Source: a virus
Strand: one strand, 5' to 3'
IMG/VR virus record: IMGVR_UViG_3300027976_000102
Location: 1-36,142 of that record
Length of the DNA stretch: 36,142 bases
Made by a program: the position numbers and the translations under genes. Of the stretch, positions 30,833 through 36,142 are shown in pieces. The first letter of the stretch is position 1, and each line of letters starts with the position of its first letter. The notes below the pieces were generated by a model. That model was not told where the DNA came from and did no database searches. It saw only the letters and a program-made list of their open reading frames with translations.

Positions 30833-33466
30833 GTGGCTATCTCCTCGACGACCTCCTCAGTCTCCTACACGGGCAACAACAGCACCACCACAGCCTACCC
30901 CATCACCTACCGGCACGACGCGCCCGCTTGGCTACTCGTGCAGCAGGAGGACGCAGACGGGGCCCGCACCACCCTAGCCCTCGGGTCCGACTACACCCTC
31001 GCCGGCGACGGCGCCGCCACCACCGGCACCCTCAAAACCGTCGTTGCCGTCCCCCTCTCCGACACCCTCCACATCAGCCGCGTCACCCCCGCCACCCAAT
31101 CCCTCTCCCTCCTCCCCTCCTCCCCCATCCCCAGCGCCGACCTCGAAGCCGTCCTCGACAAGATGGCTATGGGCCAGCAGGACCAGGCCCTCCAACTCAC
31201 CCGCACCCTCCAAGCCCGCCGAGGGGAAGCCCCCGGAGCGATCCCGACCACCGCCGAGCGGGCCAGCAAAGGGCTCGCCTTCGACGCTTCCGGCGACCCC
31301 ACCACCGACGAGGTATTTTCCGCCGCCGAGAAAGCGGACCTCGCCGCCCTCGACCCCAGTGCCCTCGCCGCATCAGTAGCCGCCGCATCGGACAGCGAGA
31401 CCGCCGCAGCCGCGTCGGAGACCGCCGCAGCAGCATCGGAGACCGCCGCAGCAGCATCGGAGACCGCCGCAGCCGCGTCGGAGACCGCCGCAGCAGCATC
31501 GGAGACCGCCGCAGCCGCGTCCGCGATTTCGTCCAAAGGCACCGCCACCGCGGCAAACGAGGCGGCCCGGATTGCCCTTGTCCCGCTCTACACGGGCCAG
31601 CCCCTAACGCAGCTAGACAATTTAAGCGATTGGGTCGCTTACGGCATCCTCGCCGGGAACTGGCAACCATCCACCCCTCTCCGCGACATCATCCGCGCCC
31701 CGCACAAACTCAGCGCCAACCGCGAGGACAACCCCGAGAAGCGCCCCAATATCCTTTTTCTTGGCGATTCGATGATCGGAACCACCCGCTACCAACTGGT
31801 CGATGACTCCCACCCCGACCGATTTGGGGAGATCGCAGACTACGGGCTCATGGGGCCAGTATTATTTGGTGGGACCGCATCCACCGATTACACATATTGG
31901 CCGTGCGAAGTGTTCGCAGGCACGGGACAAACCCACAGACTCCTCTCCTCTGGATCTGGTGACGTAAAGTCGAACATTGACACCACGAGGGACATAGCGT
32001 GTGATGAGATCACCGTTTACTACGCGAAAGAAAACGGAGCTGGCGCCTTTAAAATGCAGGCCGGTCCCGTGGCTGGCCCATTCGTCGACTATGGGCCGAG
32101 CGGAGCTGGGACGGTTAATGTCGACGCCGACAACGGGGGCGCCATCGCCCTTGGCATCGCCCGCATCAAAGTGCCCCGTGGCAGTTACACCCTTAACCTG
32201 GAGCATGTCTCCGGCGGCACCATCCACATCCTCTCCTCCCGATTCCGCAAGACCTGGAGCAACGGAATCGGGGCGCACCTCATCTTTGAGGGGTCGTCTG
32301 GAATCAAGGGTAGCCCGTCTGGATACATTCGGACCTCCAATGTCCTCATGCAGGGAGTGCTCGATGACTTGGACCTTGACTTGGTTTGGTGCCATTTCTA
32401 CGACGGCCACAGCGACGACGCGGGATACAGATCCCTTTACACCGCCTGGAACGGCTTCGCCGGAACCCACAGCGCCGCCCCCCACTGGCTCTTCCTCTCC
32501 CGTCTCCCCTACGGCACCAACAACGCCGCCGTCCTCGCGGCCCAGCGGGACCACGCGGCATACCTCTGGTCTCTGGCCAGCGAACTCAACGAGTCATTCA
32601 TCGACGTGGCTCCCGCATTTGGACGGCAGCCGATGGCCGACGGCTTAACCGAAGACCCCATCGGCCCCCACGCGACCACGGAGGGCTCCCTTGTCCTCGT
32701 CGACTACGTCTTTACCCGCCTCCCCTACCTCGCCCCAACGGCAGGCCGCACCAGCGGACCGGTGGCGGCCAACAGCATCCTTCACGTCGGGGATATGTAT
32801 GATATCCTTAGACGGACCCTGCGGGAACACACCCCGTTCCAATTCCCAAACATCACCGGATCCTCCCACGCGAACGTCACGCGCACCTTTAACAAAATTA
32901 CCGCCGGCGTCGGATCGGCGGACGGATCAACCGGCTACGTCATTCTCGGGGAGGATATACTTTCCGGAATCAACACTGGGGCCGGTACCTATTTCTACGC
33001 CTCAAGCGTTTGCTTCTACGTCCGCGTCCAAGGGCGCGTCTCCCACGCAGACTCAAAATTCCGAATCTTCCTCGGCGCGTCCGCCACCGGCACCGACTTG
33101 ACCGGCAAGGGGTTCGGCTTGGAATTCACAAGCACCGGGACCAACATCATTTCCCATGACGGGACTACCCGCTCGGCCAGCACGGAAGCACTAGCCGAAG
33201 TCAAATACAATGACTACTCCGGAAGAACCTACATCTGCTGGCTGGACACCGGAGTCATCTACGCCTCCGAGATGCAGACTCTTTCCGCGGACTTCCCCGC
33301 CATCATCAAGCACAGCAGCAACGCGCCATCCGCTGCCGCTGCCAGCGGATTTGACAATCTCATGCTTAGTTTCCAGCAATCGGGCTCGGTGGTCGCAACC
33401 AACTCCTCCCAAATGCAAGTCGTCAACGCTGGGCTGGTATCCTCAACCGGACTTTACAAACCATGA
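30833..33466 (+). CDS. T7-type tail fibre with probable SGNH hydrolase domain, 877 aa
   Basis: The GTG start at 30833 gives an N-terminal T7 gp17-like attachment domain (about 1-130: SYTGNNSTTTAYPITYRH, RVTPATQSLSLL). A helical stalk has six 7-residue repeats (SETAAAA type, about residues 188-230). A GDSL/SGNH-like region follows: ILFLGDSMIG, Ser313, and DPIGPH with His613 as the likely second catalytic residue. The C-terminal 200 residues are beta-rich. An esterase on a fibre would trim acyl groups from a surface polysaccharide receptor. Catalytic pairing is inferred; the block V spacing is unusual. Confidence 0.75.
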   Translation: MAISSTTSSVSYTGNNSTTTAYPITYRHDAPAWLLVQQEDADGARTTLALGSDYTLAGDGAATTGTLKTVVAVPLSDTLHISRVTPATQSLSLLPSSPIPSADLEAVLDKMAMGQQDQALQLTRTLQARRGEAPGAIPTTAERASKGLAFDASGDPTTDEVFSAAEKADLAALDPSALAASVAAASDSETAAAASETAAAASETAAAASETAAAASETAAAASETAAAASAISSKGTATAANEAARIALVPLYTGQPLTQLDNLSDWVAYGILAGNWQPSTPLRDIIRAPHKLSANREDNPEKRPNILFLGDSMIGTTRYQLVDDSHPDRFGEIADYGLMGPVLFGGTASTDYTYWPCEVFAGTGQTHRLLSSGSGDVKSNIDTTRDIACDEITVYYAKENGAGAFKMQAGPVAGPFVDYGPSGAGTVNVDADNGGAIALGIARIKVPRGSYTLNLEHVSGGTIHILSSRFRKTWSNGIGAHLIFEGSSGIKGSPSGYIRTSNVLMQGVLDDLDLDLVWCHFYDGHSDDAGYRSLYTAWNGFAGTHSAAPHWLFLSRLPYGTNNAAVLAAQRDHAAYLWSLASELNESFIDVAPAFGRQPMADGLTEDPIGPHATTEGSLVLVDYVFTRLPYLAPTAGRTSGPVAANSILHVGDMYDILRRTLREHTPFQFPNITGSSHANVTRTFNKITAGVGSADGSTGYVILGEDILSGINTGAGTYFYASSVCFYVRVQGRVSHADSKFRIFLGASATGTDLTGKGFGLEFTSTGTNIISHDGTTRSASTEALAEVKYNDYSGRTYICWLDTGVIYASEMQTLSADFPAIIKHSSNAPSAAAASGFDNLMLSFQQSGSVVATNSSQMQVVNAGLVSSTGLYKP
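31397..31522 (+). repeat. Six 21-bp tandem repeats in the tail fibre gene
   Basis: Six in-frame units of GAGACCGCCGCAGCnGCnTC encode ETAAAAS. Units differ only at third positions (GCC/GCA, GCG/GCA). They make an Ala-rich heptad stalk whose length could change by unit gain or loss without a frameshift. Confidence 0.95.
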
Positions 33467-34326
33467 GCCTGACTTCCAACCCGGTTGGATCCATCGTTTC
33501 CGACATCGTTGCCGACATCGTTGCCGACATCACGGGCGCCACACCACTGGACCCAGACGCGGCCGCTTATATCGAGGCAGTCGAGGCCGCAGGAGGAACG
33601 GTGACAGCCGCGCAGTCCCCCGCGCTCAATACGTTCTTTAGCGCAGGTTGGACACGGGACTACGGAATCAAGCGACTTTTCCTCCCCATCTGGGGCAGCG
33701 CGGGACCGGATGCCATCGACCTGGTTATTTTGGGGTCTGGGGTATTCACCGGCGCGGGTTGGATACATGGATCAGGGGGCGCGAAATCGAACGGGACCAC
33801 AGACCGATTTGGTTTTGGAGCATCTCCAAACACGATGGGATTAGATCACGGGGTATCCTCTCTCATGGGTTGTTTAATCATGACCGCGCAAAGCAAAACG
33901 GGCCGCATTATGAGCGCGCAGCAAGGCGCCGGAAACTTGAACCTCCAGAAGCCAACATCCAACACACTCATTGCGCATAACAACACCTCAGGGTTAAACG
34001 CCTATGTCACTCCCCTCTCATACGAAAATACAGTCGGGGTCATCTCAAACCACAGGTGGTCGAGCACCGCTTGGGAAATCCATCGGCGTAGAGGCGCAGG
34101 GGTGACGCGGACAGCAGGAAATCCTTCCGCTGCTGATACTTACTCCTGCGCTTACGAAATGACCGGCTGCGCCCGCAACGAAACCGGCGTTTATAGCGAT
34201 TACACTGACCCGACAATCGGGGCATGGTTCGGGGGGCTAGGATTCTCCGTCGCCGCCGACATGGACGCATTCACACTCTCCCTGGCTACGCTCTGGGAAG
34301 ACTGCACAGGCCTCACCCTGCCATAA
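33463..34326 (+). CDS. Tail-associated protein, possible receptor-binding, 287 aa
   Basis: ATG overlaps the fibre stop (ATGA). The N-terminus has 4-residue repeats (VADI) and DPDAAAYIEAVEAAGG, an opening often seen in phage tail or minor structural proteins. The rest is beta-rich (FLPIWGSAGPDAIDLV, GVISNHRWSSTAWEIH) and resembles lectin-like jelly rolls in pattern. It uses more mixed codons than the genes before it, in common with the end of the fibre gene. The role is inferred from position. Confidence 0.6.
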   Translation: MSLTSNPVGSIVSDIVADIVADITGATPLDPDAAAYIEAVEAAGGTVTAAQSPALNTFFSAGWTRDYGIKRLFLPIWGSAGPDAIDLVILGSGVFTGAGWIHGSGGAKSNGTTDRFGFGASPNTMGLDHGVSSLMGCLIMTAQSKTGRIMSAQQGAGNLNLQKPTSNTLIAHNNTSGLNAYVTPLSYENTVGVISNHRWSSTAWEIHRRRGAGVTRTAGNPSAADTYSCAYEMTGCARNETGVYSDYTDPTIGAWFGGLGFSVAADMDAFTLSLATLWEDCTGLTLP

Positions 34327-34350
34327 ACTCTCCCCACCACCACCACCACC

Positions 34351-34653
34351 ATGCCCGAAATCACTGACACCACCATCATCGCCGCCGACGGGGCCTACAC
34401 CTACAAGCCCCTCCAAAGCGGATCGATCGAAGTCTCCATTGGCAACGGGGCCGCCGACAACTTCGAGGCCACCACCATCATCACCACCATTGGCGAGACC
34501 GAGCTCCCCGACCTCGGCTCCACCGCCGGCCCCCTTTCAGCGGCCGCCATTAAAGTCGTTCGCCTGCGCCAGGGCGAGCCCATCACCATCACCGCCGCAA
34601 ACACCGGCACCGCCCCCGTCATCACCCTTAACATCGCCAAAGTCCCCGACTAA
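34351..34653 (+). CDS. Small beta-rich phage protein, 100 aa
   Basis: ATG follows CACCACCACC. The protein is acidic and Thr/Ile-rich (ATTIITTIGETELPDLG) with alternating strands, no signal peptide and no membrane span. Its place between tail and lysis genes suggests a minor structural protein. No family is recognised. Confidence 0.6.
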   Translation: MPEITDTTIIAADGAYTYKPLQSGSIEVSIGNGAADNFEATTIITTIGETELPDLGSTAGPLSAAAIKVVRLRQGEPITITAANTGTAPVITLNIAKVPD

Positions 34654-34672
34654 CCCCCCCCCCCCAACCCCC

Positions 34673-34987
34673 ATGAACTGGATCACCGACCACTGGGAAA
34701 GCCTCATCGCCATCATCGGCGGCCTCGTCATCGCCGCCCGCCTTATCGTCAAGCTCACCCCCACCCCCCGGGACGACGCATTCCTCGCCAAGCTCATCAC
34801 CATCCTCAAGCACATCGGCCTCTACATCCCCCTCCTGCTCATCTCCGGCCTCACCAGTTGCGCCACCGACAACGGCACCGCCACCCCCGGCTACTACCGC
34901 GCCGGCAACCCCGACGATGGGGTCTCCCGATTCGGCCTCTTCCTCGCCCCCAACAGCCAACCCGAGATCATCCCCGCAGACAAATAA
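34673..34987 (+). CDS. Holin/lipoprotein-like membrane protein, 104 aa
   Basis: The protein has one hydrophobic span at about residues 11-28 (IAIIGGLVIAARLIVKL), a cytoplasmic-type segment TPTPRDDAFLAKLITILKH common in phage small membrane proteins, and a second span ending in a lipobox-like LISGLTSC (Cys about 63). A short soluble tail follows. It lies directly ahead of the endolysin, as holins and outer-membrane spanin lipoproteins do. The combination of a holin-like span and lipobox in one chain is unusual; which role it plays is open. Confidence 0.6.
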   Translation: MNWITDHWESLIAIIGGLVIAARLIVKLTPTPRDDAFLAKLITILKHIGLYIPLLLISGLTSCATDNGTATPGYYRAGNPDDGVSRFGLFLAPNSQPEIIPADK

Positions 34988-35003
34988 CCCTCGCCTATAG
35001 GCC

Positions 35004-35609
35004 ATGTCCTACTCCCACCCCATCTACCTCCAACAAGTCGGCCTTCAGAAGCTCGGCTTCGATCCTGGCCGCATCGACGGCCAGGACGGCCCCCGCACTC
35101 GCGCCGCCTTTGCGAAGTCTCTCCCCGTCCCGGCAGGGGGCAATCACCTCCCTGCAACGCTGGTCCGCCTCGCATTACAAGAGATCGGCGTAAGGGAAAC
35201 GCCCACGAACTCCAACAGCGGGCCGCGAGTTCGGCAATACCAGGCCGCCACCTGGCTCGACGGCTCCGGCTGGCCCTGGTGCGCTGCATTCGTGTGCTGG
35301 CTTTGCCGGGAGGCCGGCATGCCGGATAGCCTCCGCCCCCAGACTGCCGGCGCGTGGGACTTCGAGACCTGGGCCCGCCTGCGCGACGACGTCGCGCAGC
35401 TCCTCAAGCCCGGCACTGACCAGATCCTCGCCGGGGACATCCTCGTCCTCAAAATCTCCCACATCGGCCTTGCCGCCGACGACGAGGACGGATGGTCGGT
35501 GAGGACCATCGAGGGCAACACCGACGCCTCCGGCTCCCGCGAGGGCGGGGGAGTCTATGCCCGCACCCGCCGCGTGGCCGGAATCCGCAGCATCATCCGC
35601 CTCCGCTGA
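35004..35609 (+). CDS. Two-domain endolysin, PG-binding plus CHAP, 201 aa
   Basis: The N-terminal peptidoglycan-binding module (LQQVGLQKLGFDPGRIDGQDGPRTRAAF pattern, residues about 9-36) is followed by a CHAP/NlpC-like domain with catalytic Cys93 (in WPWCAAFVCW), His153 (KISHIGLA) and EGN at 170-172. It would cut peptide or amide bonds in peptidoglycan at the end of infection. There is no signal peptide, so release needs the holin candidate next to it. Confidence 0.9.
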   Translation: MSYSHPIYLQQVGLQKLGFDPGRIDGQDGPRTRAAFAKSLPVPAGGNHLPATLVRLALQEIGVRETPTNSNSGPRVRQYQAATWLDGSGWPWCAAFVCWLCREAGMPDSLRPQTAGAWDFETWARLRDDVAQLLKPGTDQILAGDILVLKISHIGLAADDEDGWSVRTIEGNTDASGSREGGGVYARTRRVAGIRSIIRLR

Positions 35610-35613
35610 TTCT

Positions 35614-35835
35614 ATGCTTTTAATCCTCGGCGCCGACGTCCCAATCCCAATGGGCTGGATCCTCGCCACACTGGGAATCCTAAGCACCACCATCAGCTCG
35701 CTGGCCGCTATCATCTGGGCCACCCTCCGCGACCGGCTCAAAGTGCAGGACGGCATTATTGCCCGCCTGCAGGACGACGTCGATAGACTCTCCAAGGGGT
35801 GCGGGCACGAAACCTGCCACTGGCAACGACGGTAA
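35614..35835 (+). CDS. Small TM/coiled-coil protein of the lysis region, 73 aa
   Basis: One membrane span (about 12-36, GWILATLGILSTTISSLAAIIW) is followed by a coiled helix (RLKVQDGIIARLQDDVDRL) and a Cys/His end (GCGHETCHWQRR). The type is seen in phage lysis cassettes as accessory holin or inner-membrane spanin-like protein. It starts 4 nt after the endolysin stop. Confidence 0.65.
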   Translation: MLLILGADVPIPMGWILATLGILSTTISSLAAIIWATLRDRLKVQDGIIARLQDDVDRLSKGCGHETCHWQRR

Positions 35836-35946
35836 AGCCCCAGCCAACCCCCACACTCCCCCCAATCCCCGGATCTGGAGGATCCATCCTCGTCGTCGGC
35901 CGAGAGGTGTGGCGATGGGAAGCAGCCCCCCTGGGGGCGGGTAAAA

Positions 35947-35952
35947 TATAAT
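35947..35952 (+). promoter_or_regulatory. TATAAT -10 box
   Basis: A consensus TATAAT lies in the 210-bp gap between the lysis genes and the last gene. No good -35 hexamer stands 17 bp upstream (the region is G/C-rich), so it may be activator-dependent. A hairpin begins 2 bp downstream and would overlap the transcript start. Confidence 0.4.
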
Positions 35953-35953
35953 C

Positions 35954-35987
35954 GCAGATTCCGCACTTTTGTCCTTGCGGAACCTGC
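35954..35987. other. Interrupted 12-bp inverted repeat
   Basis: Arms GCAG-A-TTCCGCA and TGCGGAA-C-CTGC pair at 11 of 12 positions around a 10-base loop. It overlaps the expected start of transcription from the TATAAT box, so an operator is as likely as a terminator for the lysis genes. Confidence 0.5.
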
Positions 35988-36045
35988 AACCTCATGCGAG
36001 TCTCTATTTGTCGGAGGGAATCAGCCGCACGACAAACCAAACCAA

Positions 36046-36142
36046 ATGACAACCATCAAAATCCTCGCCATCCTCAGCCCCGCCCAAACCATCCGGATCC
36101 CGAGGGTCACCCTCCGCTCCGACGGGACTCTATGGGCCCGCG
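36046..36142 (+). CDS. 5' end of a phage gene (partial)
   Basis: ATG follows CAAACCAAACCAA, the same leader as the early genes at 109, 536 and 10067. This suggests a new early-type transcription unit starts here, behind the TATAAT box. The visible 32 residues begin MTTIKILAILSPAQ; no function can be assigned. Confidence 0.5.
   Translation, partial: MTTIKILAILSPAQTIRIPRVTLRSDGTLWAR

Noticed and set aside
31397-31522. CRISPR-like regular repeats
   Set aside because: The units are contiguous, in frame and without spacers; they encode a fibre stalk.
30833-34326. Diversity-generating retroelement at the fibre genes (as in BPP-1-type phages)
   Set aside because: No reverse transcriptase and no template/variable repeat pair was seen in the window.

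Overview
The window is phage DNA from end to end. It holds a near-complete virion-gene block of a short-tailed, T7-type podovirus (about 12.5-36 kb) preceded by a mosaic early/accessory region (1-3057 and 9854-12479). Lying inside that region is what looks like a complete filamentous phage (inovirus, 3058-9767). No chromosomal gene, rRNA or tRNA was seen, so the host can only be guessed. The podovirus coding strand is very GC-rich with mostly C-ending codons. Starts are usually preceded by A/C-rich leaders such as CCAAACCAAATG instead of a clear Shine-Dalgarno. That would suit a GC-rich bacterium with weak Shine-Dalgarno use (Verrucomicrobiota is one guess), but this is weak evidence.

Left flank (1-3057): the tail of a partial gene, conserved small phage genes, a ribbon-helix-helix protein, a PPCQ-motif methyltransferase-like protein and a small HTH-like protein. 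A 12-bp hairpin separates the last from two small genes on the minus strand. The inovirus follows, bounded by 86-bp direct repeats that differ at one base. Its order is: intergenic region with hairpin repeats, small membrane protein, candidate ssDNA-binding protein, HUH replication initiator, small membrane proteins, pVIII-like major coat with signal peptide, terminator, minor coat protein, pIII-like adsorption protein, pVI-like protein, Zot/pI ATPase, pIV-like secretin. No integrase or transposase was seen in it. Its base composition (less GC, more T-ending codons) differs sharply from the podovirus genes.

Right flank (9854-12479): a non-coding stretch with a parS-like palindrome and a promoter, then an exact 473-bp duplicate of the left-flank region 526-998, a C5-cytosine methyltransferase, and further copies of the same short gene-border segments. 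The early region therefore looks like an array of related cassettes with swapped cargo. A gene just before the portal is split by a run of 30 C residues.

Structural block (13.0-36.1 kb, all plus strand, tightly packed, often with ATGA overlaps): portal, Bbp19-like protein, unknown protein, scaffold, major capsid, putative decoration protein, tail tubular proteins A and B, GNAT-like protein, three internal virion proteins (171, 622 and 2210 aa), T7-type tail fibre carrying a probable SGNH hydrolase domain, second tail protein, small protein, holin/lipoprotein-like protein, two-domain CHAP endolysin and a TM/coiled-coil protein. A promoter/hairpin region and the start of a further gene close the window. 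Terminase, polymerase, primase/helicase and a tailed-phage integrase are not in view and may lie outside it.
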